Part shown: positions 51,300-62,370 of the stretch, piece by piece | How the letters are laid out: the number at the start of each line of letters is the position of its first letter | Position numbering within the stretch: position 1 is the first letter of the stretch | DNA from: Skeletonema tropicum | Taxonomy: Eukaryota; Bacillariophyta; Thalassiosirophyceae; Thalassiosirales; Thalassiosiraceae | Direction: 5' to 3' | Assembly: GCA_037178625.1 (NCBI GenBank) | Contig: CM074148.1 | Location: 1,488,001-1,552,000 of the forward strand | DNA: 64,000 bases | Program-made: the position numbers and the translations under genes | The notes under the pieces: model-generated | Database searches by the model: none | Told to the model about the DNA's origin: nothing | The model's input: the letters and a program-made list of their open reading frames with translations, nothing else

Positions 51300-54200
51300 G
51301 AGTTGCTTGTATCTTTACCTCTTTCACCGCTTTAATTCGGTGTCTAGCTCTAGCGTTCTGGATAAGGTAGCCTGGTATCTTCCTGTGTCAACTTAATTGA
51401 TTGAGTTCTCTTTTCTCCCTCTCATGCATCGTGTTGTCTCAGGGGTTCTTCGTAAGTTTGCCATGTCCTTCTTCCTGTTCCTGCCCGAGGTCGTTTAGTA
51501 TTCTCTCGGGGCTTAATCATCACCTCGTTCGGGTTCTTGGTAGGATGTCATCTACGTCGACAGATACTATCTCATAACGAATGATGGATTGTGTTCCTAA
51601 TCATCTCGTGTCTTGTGGGTGACTCTTCATCCTGTATACGTCTTTGACAAGCATAGTTCTGTATATTGAAAGTCATGTTGCGCATAGTGACAAATCTTCA
51701 CTTCGTCTCCTTCATCTTCACTATCTCAGGTGATGCTAGTTTCGAACCACATTTTCACTTAAATTCAAGCATGCATTGCCCATACAAATATTCGTTGTCA
51801 GTGCGTCTAATGGCGGCCATGTAGATGAGGTAGGCATTGTCCCGTGGATGACAGATTGGATCTGTATCTGTGCTATTTTGTGAGCGCTAACTTTGATGCG
51901 TCTGACTGTTCGGGCTGCTGCGCTTATCCGCTTTGTCTTTGCTCAGTATTTGTTCGCAGCAATTTATACTCTGCATGTTCAAGGAGTCATTTCCTCACAA
52001 CCTCTTCTGTATTCCGATAGGTGTCGCCTGTATTGCTTGTGTAATATGTGGGATGTCGTGCTTCCAGGGTCGGCGTGTGACTTCCTTGGTATGTTGGCTC
52101 TCCTGCTATTGTCTCATCGCCTCTCGCATATCTATACATCTTTAAGTCGGTCTCTTGTTGTTCTAGTTGGTGATTGTCGAATCAGTCTCATGAAGTCATG
52201 TGGTGGCTTTACCCCATCTACCACAATCGGCATCTCACCGTCCGCAATACCCTAAGTATCGATGGCACCCCTACTCTGTCAGACCTTCTCGTGCCGTTTG
52301 AGATTGGTCACACCTGATATATTCGAATTCATTTGCAACTCTAGTATCCAGTGATAATAGGGATTTTTGATCCCTAGTCTCAGTGCCCTAATAAGTAGTT
52401 CGATGCAAAGGTTAGCTGTTGTTGTCGTCTCATACTAAGCAGGCTTGTTGTCCATGCATCTTGTCCATGCATCTGGAGTCGTCTCCAAATGTGTCATGTC
52501 ATACAATTGCTCTCAAGGATTGTCAGGCGTCACCTTAACAGCGAGTCCTACACTCGGTCTTAACGTCCTAGTTTCATGAAACTCACTAACAATAATCACT
52601 AAGCTATCGAGTCGGCTTCTCGGAAATGTTTTGCTCTGCTCTGCTAATGCAAACATGCCCATGTAAGGTATCACGGTGTTCACACCATTGTTATCATAAT
52701 ATTGACGTCAACTTGATGCTATAAAGCCGCTTTGTGTGTCATCCAATCTTTCTCATGTCGCTTTCATTTGACCCTACCAAAGCATTCTTCATTATCATTT
52801 CTTCATTTGCACTCTTCTGCCAATATCTTGGTATGTACTATCTCGTTGATTTCCTCTGCCATTATGTCGGGTGATAAGATATGCATCACGTCCTTCCTAG
52901 CTTCACATCTGGCGTTTATCCACATTTATCCGTAGTGTCACATGTATCTTCACGTCTGGCTCTATGATTAGCGTGAGCATCATTTGCATCTGCTATGAAC
53001 GCAGCTCCTTGTTGCATTGGACTCTGTCTCTTTTATTTGCCTCTTCTATCCCATCTTGGGAATGTCAAGTATCAACATTCTCCCCTGCTTGACATTCACT
53101 TATTGGTCTACCCGAGGTATTGCTGCCCTTTCTTTGATCATATCGAGTGTCTCCCGTTCCTGGATGTTAACACATCTCCAGTTCGGTGCGCATTGTTTTC
53201 ACCATGTTGTATCAATCGTCCTTCACTCTGGGCTCCTCGCTGGCAAGATGCTCTGGAGTATTGCATGATGTCTTGGTACCAGTCACGGCTCGAACATCTG
53301 TTCGTCCTTTGTCCGCAGGGCGTTTCTCCATCAATCTATTCTCTTCAGCTTTGTTTCTCCTTTGCCGCAGGACGTTTCTCCACCAATTTGGATTATCATC
53401 CGCTCATCATGATGGATAGTAACGTCCTTGTCTGCGGTCTGTTCTTCTTCAAACTGCCTCCTCGGCTTATCATGATGGATAATAACGTCCGCGGTCGTGT
53501 TCTTCTGACTACATCCAATTTCCTGTCTCTTATACCTTGTCGTATATGCTACCGCTTGTATTCGCATCCGCTGTTATCAAAGCGACGCAGCTTGTACTAC
53601 AGATTGTATTCGCACCCGCTGTTATCAAAGCGATGCAGCTTGTACTAAAATTGGCTACGCTTATGCTTCTGAGAGATCTTGTGCCAAGATGAAGTCTTCC
53701 TATCTCTTGACATCTCAACCACCTCAAGCCGCGCTTCACAATAAGAGTGCTTGTCGATTGTTAACTCTCATGTTCGCTTCCGATTCACTTTGAATGCTCG
53801 TGTACCATTACACGCTTCTATTATTTGCTTTGTCATAAAGTTCCAAAGTAATCTACTCTGTAGCGACGATCTTCTAAGCCGATCCCAAGGCATATTGTGT
53901 ATGTACAACATCATGATATTTGCTTTTCGTCTCTGCCTCATCACATGGCATGAAGCTACTCCCATTCAAGTGCTTGCTGGCGAGCCGTTTCTTGCTATGA
54001 TCGAGTTGCCACCTATTCCTTATATTTTTCAAGTAAGTGCTGTCCATTTCTCACTTTCTCTCCCTCTCTATTCCTGGAGGAAGAGTGGTCTCCCCCCATC
54101 TTTCTAGCTATATCATGGAACTCTGTCTGCGGGTGTATTCATTATAGACCCCATTATAGACCCCTCGACGGTCAACATCAATTCTCGTTGGAGGGTGTCA

Positions 54201-55384
54201 TTATTCGTTGTGATGGTTCACTGATCTGTATGGTCGCACGAATTGTTGCAAAGTACTTGCACATGCATATCGTCAGAGTAACTTTCATGCTTCGGTTCAA
54301 AATGCCATAACCTTAAATGTCAGAGTTTTGCTGTAACTGTAAGCGTTCAAGCATTCATCTTGTGTTTCACATTAGCGTTCAAGCATTCATCTTGTGTTTC
54401 CCATTGCTTATAATCGGGTCTATAGGTCAACCTCTTGTCGACTTTCATTTGTAATCGACTTCTTATCAAGAGCAAGCCCGAATACTATTTTCACATTTAT
54501 GCTCTCAAAAGGATTGATATTCATAATTGTCAGGGTTTAGCGCGTTTGATCTCATTCTCATGTTGGAACTCTTGTGTTCCTGATAGTATCTTATCTCCGA
54601 TTCTATGTCAGATCTCTCCATGAGGTTTTGGATAATGTACTCGGCATCCGTGACGTGCAACCCATTACATTACCAGCCCGGGTTCATTGCCGTGAACGCT
54701 CTCGTTCTGGTCCGATGAGTTAGATCTCTACGATCTCTCAGAGTTCATGTGCATCTGTTGGTTTACCGCTGATCTTGCTGTTTATCTGTCCCTTAGTCCT
54801 GCTCAATTTTCTTCGGTATTCTTCTCCTCGAATACAGCAGTATTGTTTATCCGTCTCTTCGGCCTGCTCAATTTTCTTCGGTATTCTTCTCCTCGAATAC
54901 AGCAGTATCCTTATATTCTGATTATCTTCTTCGGTATTCTTTCCCGGATATCAAAAGCTTCACGTGTCATCAAGTTGATTATCATGTCCAACATCTCTCC
55001 TTCTAGAGTATCACCCCTCGGCTTTCGTCCAAGGTGCGGCTACTCTAATCTAATTAATATGACATAGTTAACGGTAACGGTGACCCTATCTGGGTGCACA
55101 TTAGTATTTGTCTCATTTCACTACTCTAGCCTTTTCAGCTCTCTTGTCGTCTCTCGTACGAAATATGTATTTCTATTGCACTTCTCTTCCTGACCAATCA
55201 TGGTCCCTATTCTTTTCCACTTACCAACATTACAGGCACTCGGCCGTCTCACTTTACGCCAGGCACTTCGGCCATCTTTTCCGTCAGGCGCTGCGACCGT
55301 GACTATCACTGTTTCTGCTCTATATTAGTTTCTTTTCACTGCTCTCTATTATTTTCTTTCTGCTCTGCGGCGCTGACAACTTTC
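51300..55384. other. Decayed sequence, probably old copia-like element, with many local duplications
   Basis: No intact gene. A short minus-strand frame at 53768-53965 (MPWDRLRRS followed by LLWNFMTKQ) faintly resembles the end of a copia integrase core, which would fit an old 5-kb element continuing from the pol remnant; this is weak. Local tandem duplications: about 58 bp near 53314 and 53372 (CCGCAGG-CGTTTCTCCA), 48 bp (53561/53609), 32 bp (about 54330-54400) and about 66 bp (about 54800-54905). Plus-strand frames are AT/CT-biased and show no motif. Confidence 0.45.
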
Positions 55385-55856
55385 TTAGGCACTTCGGCCT
55401 GTTTCTTAGGCACTTCGGCTCAGTTTCTAGAGGTGCGGCACTTTGGCTCTGTTTCTTTGGCACCTTTTGCACTTCGGCTCTGACCATACGGCCTCCCCGT
55501 TCTGGAGAATAAATAGCACCGCGGCTCTGATGGCACCACGGCTAGATTAAACGGCTCCACGGCCTGATGGCACCTCGGCTAGATTAAACGGCTCCACGGC
55601 CTGATATCACCACGGCCAAATTTTCCTTGGCACCACGGCCTAATTTTCCTTGGCACCACGGCCTAATTTTCCTTTTCCTTGGCACGGCGGCCTAATTTTC
55701 CTATTCCTTGGCACGGCGGCCTAATTTTCCTTTTCCTTGGCACTGCGGCCTAATTTTCCTTTTCCTTGGCACTGCGGCCTAATTTTCCGTTTCCTTGGCA
55801 CTGCCGGCCTAATTTTCCTTTTCCTTGGCACTGCGGCCTAATTTTCCTTTTCCTAG
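55385..55856. repeat. GGC-AC-CGGCC-TAATTTTCC minisatellite
   Basis: Units of about 20-30 bp built from GGCACTGCGGCCTAATTTTCC plus TTTTCCTT spacers. They are regular from about 55635 to 55856. Degenerate relatives (GGCACTTCGGC..., GGCACCACGG...) extend left to about 55385. The gradient from diverged to homogeneous units shows growth at the right end. Confidence 0.92.
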
Positions 55857-55864
55857 ACACTTAA

Positions 55865-55969
55865 ACCGTTAAAAGTAGCACGGCACGCTATGATTACGTA
55901 ATAAACAGACTAATCAGTACTACTGCGATAACATCAACTAATAATATAATTACATGGTACGGATACAAA
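55865..55969. repeat. Copy of the ABC-transporter upstream block
   Basis: Matches 46012-46120 in the same orientation. It lies between the minisatellite and the first copy of the ~1.35 kb tandem duplication, with no ABC gene beside it. Confidence 0.9.
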
Positions 55970-56243
55970 TAGTTGATTGTGAGGCTGGGACGTCAGCGTC
56001 AGTTTGCCCGCTATTCACAAATGAAAGCAACTACAACCGTTCTTTTCAAGAAGAACAATCAGTATTAGCTCTTCTTTTGAGTTGTACATAATCAGAAGCA
56101 ATGCACCTGCACAGTCACTTACGCAGTATAGGTGTGAACATTTCTCTAGTTGAGGTGATCGGACAAGTCGAGTACCGGATTGACACAACATGTTCAAGTT
56201 GCGAGAAATATCTCTGGTTTAGATTGATCTTCACCTGCCGCTG

Positions 56244-56539
56244 TGTCATAGGCACTGGCTACATTAGCCAGATACCAATCCCGTTTCCTGTTGCCTAGCA
56301 CACGGTCCAGCTCGCCAATGGCTCGCTAAGTCATTGTCTGTCCTTCCTTCCACGTTAAGTAACAGATAACGTATGAGAGCCACAGGATCTCATTACGTCA
56401 CCCTTATCAATCGATGACGTGCCTTCCTTCAGCCATCTTCTTCCGGAAGCTGCATCGATCACTCTTAACGCAGACTAGCATAATTTACATAACACCAAAT
56501 TATTCATTCAACTCACCGTATCAGCTACCGCCGCTGACA
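56244..56539 (+). repeat. 5' LTR of the gypsy element
   Basis: 296 bp with TG...CA ends, nearly identical to 62071-62365. It should carry the promoter of the element. Differences from the 3' LTR include one extra T in GTCTGTCC and about four substitutions. Confidence 0.95.
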
Positions 56540-56540
56540 C

Positions 56541-56579
56541 TAATAATATTATTACTCGGTCCTGTTCCCAAGGAACAGG
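56541..56579 (+). promoter_or_regulatory. Leader palindrome and hairpin after the 5' LTR
   Basis: A 14-bp palindrome TAATAATATTATTA (56541-56554) starts two bases after the LTR. An 8-bp-stem hairpin with a 3-nt loop (CCTGTTCC-CAA-GGAACAGG, 56561-56579) follows, 41 bp before the gag start. Leader hairpins in retroelements often serve dimerisation or packaging; that role is inferred here. Confidence 0.5.
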
Positions 56580-56619
56580 CAGTGAAAGTAGCAGATTCCT
56601 CTAAAATAAAGAGAAGACG

Positions 56620-58215
56620 ATGTCGAGATTACTCAGAGTAGTCAACGACAGCAATAATTGGATGGTAGGAGATCGGTTCACGGCGAACACGTACTCTCAA
56701 ATCAATCAGCACAAGACTGCAAATCCAAAACTTAAAGTTGAACGCGGCTGGTTCCTGAACGAAGAACGTGTAACGTTCAGTTTCTCCAGGGACCCAAAGA
56801 AAGCTCGCCCATCGACTGCCGGCAACCGGTTCGAAATCAAAATAGGAGGTGTAAAAAAACAAGTCAGCTCGCTCGTCAGCAGAGCCTACGACGACTTCAT
56901 CCAAAAGCAAGCAGAATGCATCAACGCCTACTATGATACCAAGCTCATTGCGCAGCTTGAAGATTTGGTCAGCGTCAGGGACGCGCATCAACAACACTAC
57001 AACAAACAAAGAGCCAAGCTCGAAAATCTCAAAAGGTTTGGTGGTTCCGAAGAGGACATCAAGAAAACAAAAAAAGAAGTCAAACAACAATCCGAGGCGC
57101 TAGAAAGCACCAAGGACAGTATTCTTGACAGGGTAGAAAAGATGCGCACAATGTACATCAACTTCATCGGGGATCTCCATGGAACCTTCACCGACACGGT
57201 GGAAACTACCCTACTTAAACCTACAACGCATGAAATTACATCATACGAATTGAAAAAGGTAGCTTTCCAGTGGGACAATACCAAAGACGAACCAGTAGGT
57301 CGCATCGAGATGTATGATGACAGGGTCGACGACGTCACCTTCAACGATCCAGACGTCAAGTTCCGCTACGAAATGCAAAAAGTAACATATGAGATGGACG
57401 CTCCTCGGGGACTTTCCTTTGAGGGCATCATGAACGCCATTCGCAGCCATGCTGTGCATCAGGGGGGTTACGGCCGTGCCGAAATCCAAAAGAAAAAGAT
57501 GACTAATCATGCTCTTTTTCCTCCCAACGGCGAAATCCCAGTGAAGGACTTTGTGGGCTTCCTGGAAGATATTAATCGTAACATTCCCTTGTTGCCGAGC
57601 ACAAAGGATAATCCAATGTATATCAATAACGATCAGGTCCCGTGGGGGAACAAGCCTTTCACCCAGAAGGAATTATGTGACATCCTGGTCGACTGCATGC
57701 CCAAAAAGGTGCAGACTCTGTTCAAATCGCATAATGCAAACAACACTGTACGTTTTGACGTCAAACTTTTGGCAAATGAACTTCAGCCCCTTGTCGATCA
57801 AGTGCGCACCGAGCAGAAAGCTTCTCAACCCCAGGGGGGGGGAGGAGGAGGTGGTGGTGCTGGTAAGAATTCCAGCAACCGCAACAACCAACGTGGAAAC
57901 CGCAAGAATGGTCAAGGAAACCAAAACCAAGCGGACAGCGAAACGAAACATTGCAAACTTTGCAAGAAGTTTGGAGGCGCTCATCACAACCACAACACCG
58001 CTGACTGTCAAAAGTACAATGAAGATGGCAGCTTGAAACGTCAGCGCGGTCGTGACAACTACAGCAACAAAGAAGTAGTAGATATGCTAGCCAGCATGAA
58101 AGCCGATAACAAGAAATTGAGAAAGTCAGTGCATGCCCTTCAGAAGGGTAGTGCCAAGAAGAAGAAGCGTAGCATGAGCTACAGCGACGAGGAAGAAGAT
58201 TCCGACAGCGAATAG
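56620..58215 (+). CDS. Gag polyprotein of the gypsy element
   Basis: 531 residues starting at ATG 56620. A charged helical region with coiled-coil features (about 105-190, including KQQSEALESTKDSIL) is followed by a capsid-like central part. Then come a Gly/Asn/Gln-rich linker (QGGGGGGGGAGKN) and a zinc-knuckle variant C-x2-C-x9-H-x4-C (CKLCKKFGG...HNTADC) near residue 446. The C-terminus is basic then acidic/Ser-rich. It ends with TAG at 58213-58215. The frame continues open into pol after that stop. Confidence 0.88.
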   Translation: MSRLLRVVNDSNNWMVGDRFTANTYSQINQHKTANPKLKVERGWFLNEERVTFSFSRDPKKARPSTAGNRFEIKIGGVKKQVSSLVSRAYDDFIQKQAECINAYYDTKLIAQLEDLVSVRDAHQQHYNKQRAKLENLKRFGGSEEDIKKTKKEVKQQSEALESTKDSILDRVEKMRTMYINFIGDLHGTFTDTVETTLLKPTTHEITSYELKKVAFQWDNTKDEPVGRIEMYDDRVDDVTFNDPDVKFRYEMQKVTYEMDAPRGLSFEGIMNAIRSHAVHQGGYGRAEIQKKKMTNHALFPPNGEIPVKDFVGFLEDINRNIPLLPSTKDNPMYINNDQVPWGNKPFTQKELCDILVDCMPKKVQTLFKSHNANNTVRFDVKLLANELQPLVDQVRTEQKASQPQGGGGGGGGAGKNSSNRNNQRGNRKNGQGNQNQADSETKHCKLCKKFGGAHHNHNTADCQKYNEDGSLKRQRGRDNYSNKEVVDMLASMKADNKKLRKSVHALQKGSAKKKKRSMSYSDEEEDSDSE

Positions 58216-58242
58216 GATGATTGGCGCAGTGCCAACACGATC
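58213..58242 (+). promoter_or_regulatory. In-frame TAG between gag and pol, possible readthrough site
   Basis: Gag ends GAA-TAG-GAT-GAT-TGG and the frame runs on with no further stop to the pol methionine. A single in-frame UAG between gag and pol is the layout of retroviruses and some retrotransposons that use stop-codon suppression. The alternative is reinitiation at the ATG 27 nt downstream. Confidence 0.6.
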
Positions 58243-61200
58243 ATGCAAACTGAATCCGAATACGAGCAACTAGAAGAACTTAAACCTAGAAAGAAACTCT
58301 TTAAGCATATCCATGATTGTGAGCCGATAAACGGCGCTTGTAACATTGACTACAGTGGTAGAAAAGCTCATCACGCTACTCTTAAAGCTACTGTAAGGAA
58401 AGGGATGGGCCTCAAGACCGTCGTCTTAGGCAGCCCCGTATTTAAAAGGAGACTTAACAAGAGGACTCGGCCCTTTCGAATCTTATTGGACACCGGTAGT
58501 GATGGAGACATAGCTTTCCTCACCCGCTCTGAATTCCTTAAATTTGAAGCGGTACGAAAGAGCCAACCGTCACGATGGACAACCTCCAATGGAGACTTCA
58601 TCACCAACGACGTTGCCAAAATGGACTTGCTCTTTCCCGAGCTCTCTCAGAGCAAGATTTTTTCCTGCAAAGCAGATGTAAAGATTGTTTCTGTAAATGA
58701 TAACCCAACGTACGACCTCATTGTAGGGATAGAGACGTTGGCCCGTTGGAATGCACTCTTGGATTTCGAAAACCGAGTATTAACACTCGATGGAATCCAG
58801 ACACCAATGAAGTCGAACGAAGAGCTACAATCTAGACGCGATCTTTTCAACACCTACAATGAGGCAATGGAACCATCCTCAACCAAACAGGCAACAGAAA
58901 GAGTCGTCAAGATATTAGACGCCAAGTACGAAAAGGCAGACCTGCCTAAAGTGGTCGAAGAAAACTGCCCAAACCTCACCAATAGCCAGAAAGAAGCTCT
59001 CCTCAAAGTATTGACTCGCCATGAGTCAATGTTTGAAGGCGAATTGGGGACATGGGACAAAGAATTCGTGAATTTTGAGCTGAAGCCAGGAGCAAAGCCA
59101 TTCCGAGGTTGGGCCTTTCCCGTTCCTCGAATTCACAGGGATACAATCAAGAAAGAACTAAAAAGACTCATAGACATTGGTGTCTTAGAACCAATTGAGC
59201 AAAGCGAATGGGGAGCCCCCTCATTCGTCATACCAAAAGCAAATGGTACAGTCCGCTTCCTTACGGACTTCCGCGCTCTCAATGCACGCCTGATTCGCAA
59301 GCCTTATCCGTTGCCGAAGATTGCGCAGACGTTGCAGGAGATCGAGGACTTTCAATGGGCCACAGCGATTGACCTTAATATGGGATACTATCACCTTAGG
59401 TTGGACCCAGCAACCATGGATATTTGCACTATCGTGTTTCCATGGGGTCTTTATCGTTACAAACGTCTACCTATGGGGGTCGCCTGTAGTCCAGACATCT
59501 TTCAATCGAAAATGAACGGTCTATTCCACGATTTGGAATATGTAAGAGCATACATCGATGATTTGTTGCTCATCACCGCTGGTACCTTCGAGGACCATCT
59601 GGAGAAACTAGATACAGTTCTTCAAAGATTGCGTGACGCAGGTCTGCAAGTTAACGCTGCCAAATGTAACTTTGCTGCCGAAGAGGTCGAGTATCTTGGG
59701 TATACTCTGTCACGGGAGGGAATTAAACCTCAAGTGAGCAAAGTCAACGCAATTCTGGCTCTTCAGCCGCCGAAAAACGTCAAAGAATTACGACGCATCC
59801 TCGGAATAATTCAGTACTATCGAGACCTTTGGCATCGACGTACGGATCTTCTTGCTCCGCTCACTGATCTCGTAGCGGAATGTGGATCTACCAAGCTTTC
59901 AAAAAAGAAAAAGAAAGATGGGACGCAACGTAAAGCGCCTAAGCCTTGGCATTGGGACAGCATTCACCAAGAAGCGTTTGAAGAGATCAAGAAAATTATT
60001 GCACGGGACGTAATCCTAGCATATCCGTCATATGAAGACGATGAGCCTTTCGTAATTTACACAGATGCGTCCAAGCGTCAGCTTGGGGGCGTAATTACAC
60101 AGAAAAATAGGCCTTTAGCCTTTTTCAGCAGGAAGCTGACTACGGCGCAACGAAATTACTCAGTCACGGACCTAGAGCTCCTCTCTATCGTCGAATTACT
60201 TCAAGAATTCCGAAGCATGCTCTTGGGTCAAAAGATTATCATCTACACTGATCATATCAACCTCACAAGAGACAACATCGGCCAATCTTCTGATCGGACA
60301 CGCCGTTGGATGGTCATCTTGAATGAGTTTGGACCTGACATCAGGTACATCAAAGGTATTGATAACACAGTAGCCGACGCTATATCACGTCTTGACTACT
60401 GTCCAAAGACAAATCCCCACAAAGACGACGAAGTGGATGACGACGGCAACTGGAAAACCAACCGTCATGAGAAGTGGAACGCGATGGTTTCCCTTTTCAG
60501 CCATTATAAAAATGACTATGACCCGGAAGACTCACAGTCATTACAACAACCTAAACAAGTGATGACGCATCTCTTCTCACAAGTAGAACAACAGGAAGAC
60601 ATGGTCTACCCTGTCACGATTAGTGAGATTGCCGCCGAACAGCGTGCTGATGCAAAGTTGAAAAAGCACTTTGAGAAACCTCAGCGTGACTCTCAGTTCC
60701 AACTTATGATCTACGATGATGTTGAAGTCCTCGTTAAGGGCAGAGACACTAGACAACCCAGACTCGTCATACCGGACTCCTTGCAGGAGAAAGTGCTGGC
60801 TTGGTATCACACGTACCTTCAACACCCCGGTAGAGACAGAATGATGGAAACAATTTCCGCAGTAATGTATTGGCACGGAATGAGTGCTCAAATAAAACGG
60901 CTGGTCAAAACCTGCAATAAATGTCAGAAGGGCAAGTCGCGCAAGCGAAAATATGGCCATCTTCCGCCGAAAGATGCAATCGTTAGACCATGGCATACCG
61001 TCTGCGTCGATCTCATTGGACCAATTGAGATTGAGGACAAAGCCGGTACTTGCATGGATTTCATGTGCATGACTATGATCGATCCGGCCACGGGATGGTT
61101 TGAGATCGTCGAATTGCCAACTAAAATCGTCGACAAATACGACAAGAAAGAAGACAAAATGATAAAATCAGAGATCATCGACAAATCATCTGCGACAATA

Positions 61201-61851
61201 TCGCGTCTCTTTAACAAATGCTGGTTGAGTCGTTATCCTCGTCCACGATACGTGACGTGTGATAATGGAGGTGAATTCAAACTTCACCTCGCCGAGTTAT
61301 GCAAAACTTACACGATTGGTAGAAAGCCGACCTCCAGCAGAAACCCTCAAGCAAACGCTATTCTAGAGCGTGTGCACGGTGTCGTCAACAGCATGTTGCG
61401 CACCTCAGGTCTCAATGACCTCGATGAGGTAACTGACGCTCAAATAGACGATTGGATCACCAACACAGCGTGGGCAATCCGAGCGACCCATCACACAGTG
61501 CTCAAGTCGTCACCTGGTGCTGCTATATTCGGTAGGGACATGTTATTCGACATCCCTTATGTGGCAGACTGGGCTGACATCGGCCGTCGACGACAAATGC
61601 AAGTGGACAGTGACAACGCCCGAGAAAACTCGAGACGTCTACCGTATGATTATAAAATTGGTAGTAAGTGTCTCATCATTAAGGACATTAATGGTGAGCG
61701 GCTTCCTAAAGCCGACGACCGGAACAAAGGACCTTATGCTGTTACGGAAGTCTACACGAATGGAACTGTCAGGATACAAAAGGGTTCAATCAGTGAACGA
61801 ATTAACATTAGGAGAATAACCCCATACTTCGATAGAAATGAAGAATCATAG
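58243..61851 (+). CDS. Pol polyprotein: protease - RT - RNase H - integrase (gypsy element)
   Basis: 1202 residues from ATG 58243. Aspartic protease motif LLDTGSDG near 83. RT with the catalytic YIDD near 437. RNase H TDAS near 607 and TDHINL near 670. The integrase has an H-H-C-C finger (His near 856, CNKCQ near 891), then catalytic Asp (VDLIGP, about 923), Asp (CDNGGEF, about 1007) and Glu (ILERVHG, about 1042). A GPY/F-like module (KGPYAVTEVY) closes the protein; no chromodomain is visible. All catalytic residues are intact. Pol is in the same frame as gag, 27 nt after its TAG, with no other stop between, so readthrough of the TAG would give Gag-Pol. Confidence 0.95.
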   Translation: MQTESEYEQLEELKPRKKLFKHIHDCEPINGACNIDYSGRKAHHATLKATVRKGMGLKTVVLGSPVFKRRLNKRTRPFRILLDTGSDGDIAFLTRSEFLKFEAVRKSQPSRWTTSNGDFITNDVAKMDLLFPELSQSKIFSCKADVKIVSVNDNPTYDLIVGIETLARWNALLDFENRVLTLDGIQTPMKSNEELQSRRDLFNTYNEAMEPSSTKQATERVVKILDAKYEKADLPKVVEENCPNLTNSQKEALLKVLTRHESMFEGELGTWDKEFVNFELKPGAKPFRGWAFPVPRIHRDTIKKELKRLIDIGVLEPIEQSEWGAPSFVIPKANGTVRFLTDFRALNARLIRKPYPLPKIAQTLQEIEDFQWATAIDLNMGYYHLRLDPATMDICTIVFPWGLYRYKRLPMGVACSPDIFQSKMNGLFHDLEYVRAYIDDLLLITAGTFEDHLEKLDTVLQRLRDAGLQVNAAKCNFAAEEVEYLGYTLSREGIKPQVSKVNAILALQPPKNVKELRRILGIIQYYRDLWHRRTDLLAPLTDLVAECGSTKLSKKKKKDGTQRKAPKPWHWDSIHQEAFEEIKKIIARDVILAYPSYEDDEPFVIYTDASKRQLGGVITQKNRPLAFFSRKLTTAQRNYSVTDLELLSIVELLQEFRSMLLGQKIIIYTDHINLTRDNIGQSSDRTRRWMVILNEFGPDIRYIKGIDNTVADAISRLDYCPKTNPHKDDEVDDDGNWKTNRHEKWNAMVSLFSHYKNDYDPEDSQSLQQPKQVMTHLFSQVEQQEDMVYPVTISEIAAEQRADAKLKKHFEKPQRDSQFQLMIYDDVEVLVKGRDTRQPRLVIPDSLQEKVLAWYHTYLQHPGRDRMMETISAVMYWHGMSAQIKRLVKTCNKCQKGKSRKRKYGHLPPKDAIVRPWHTVCVDLIGPIEIEDKAGTCMDFMCMTMIDPATGWFEIVELPTKIVDKYDKKEDKMIKSEIIDKSSATISRLFNKCWLSRYPRPRYVTCDNGGEFKLHLAELCKTYTIGRKPTSSRNPQANAILERVHGVVNSMLRTSGLNDLDEVTDAQIDDWITNTAWAIRATHHTVLKSSPGAAIFGRDMLFDIPYVADWADIGRRRQMQVDSDNARENSRRLPYDYKIGSKCLIIKDINGERLPKADDRNKGPYAVTEVYTNGTVRIQKGSISERINIRRITPYFDRNEES

Positions 61852-62070
61852 AGCAGGGGGGCGTGTACAATATAAATTAAACATCACATTAGGAATATAT
61901 CCTCAAGGCCAAGTGTACCGCACGTATCAAGTACGTTTGTTTTCAACAAGTCTTTTTACCAGAGCTCACCGTGCGTGGACAAAGTCCCCGACCGTCACTC
62001 CTCAAAGAGTTTTATCCCACGTGGTTTTCTCCTTGTGTTCTCCCCTTTGATCCCGACACTTGGGGGCGAG

Positions 62071-62365
62071 TGTCATAGGCACTGGCTACATTAGCCAGAT
62101 ACCAATCCCGTTTCCTGTAGCCTAGCACACGGTCCAGCTCGCAAATGCCTCGCTAAGTCATTGTCGTCCTTCCTTCCACGTTAAGTAACAGATAACGTAT
62201 GAGAGCCACAGGATCTCATTACGTCACACTTATCAATCGATGACGTGCCTTCCTTCAGCCATCTTCTTCCGGAAGCTGCATCGATCACTCTTAACGCAGA
62301 CTAGCATAATTTACATAACACCAAATTATTCATTCAACTCACCGTATCAGCTACCGCCGCTGACA
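62071..62365 (+). repeat. 3' LTR of the gypsy element
   Basis: 295 bp with TG...CA ends, followed directly by the CGCTG target duplication and then by sequence that in the second tandem copy continues without interruption. Confidence 0.95.
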
Positions 62366-62370
62366 CGCTG

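Larger units (their letters stand above)
56244..62365 (+). mobile_element. Complete Ty3/gypsy LTR retrotransposon with target-site duplication
   Basis: 6122 bp. It begins TGTCATAGG and ends GCTGACA, with LTRs at 56244-56539 and 62071-62365 that differ at about five positions. Flanking CGCTG at 56239-56243 and 62366-62370 is a 5-bp target duplication. Both gag and pol are open except for one TAG between them. Integrase lies after RNase H, the Ty3/gypsy order. Low LTR divergence and intact frames indicate a recent insertion, perhaps still active. A G-rich tract (ACTTGGGGGCGAG) directly before the 3' LTR may be the polypurine tract. I did not identify the primer-binding site. Confidence 0.96.

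Noticed and set aside
52995..53648. 217-residue plus-strand frame
   Set aside because: Cys/Ser/Leu-biased composition, contains tandem-duplicated DNA, and lies in decayed sequence where the minus strand carries the element remnants.
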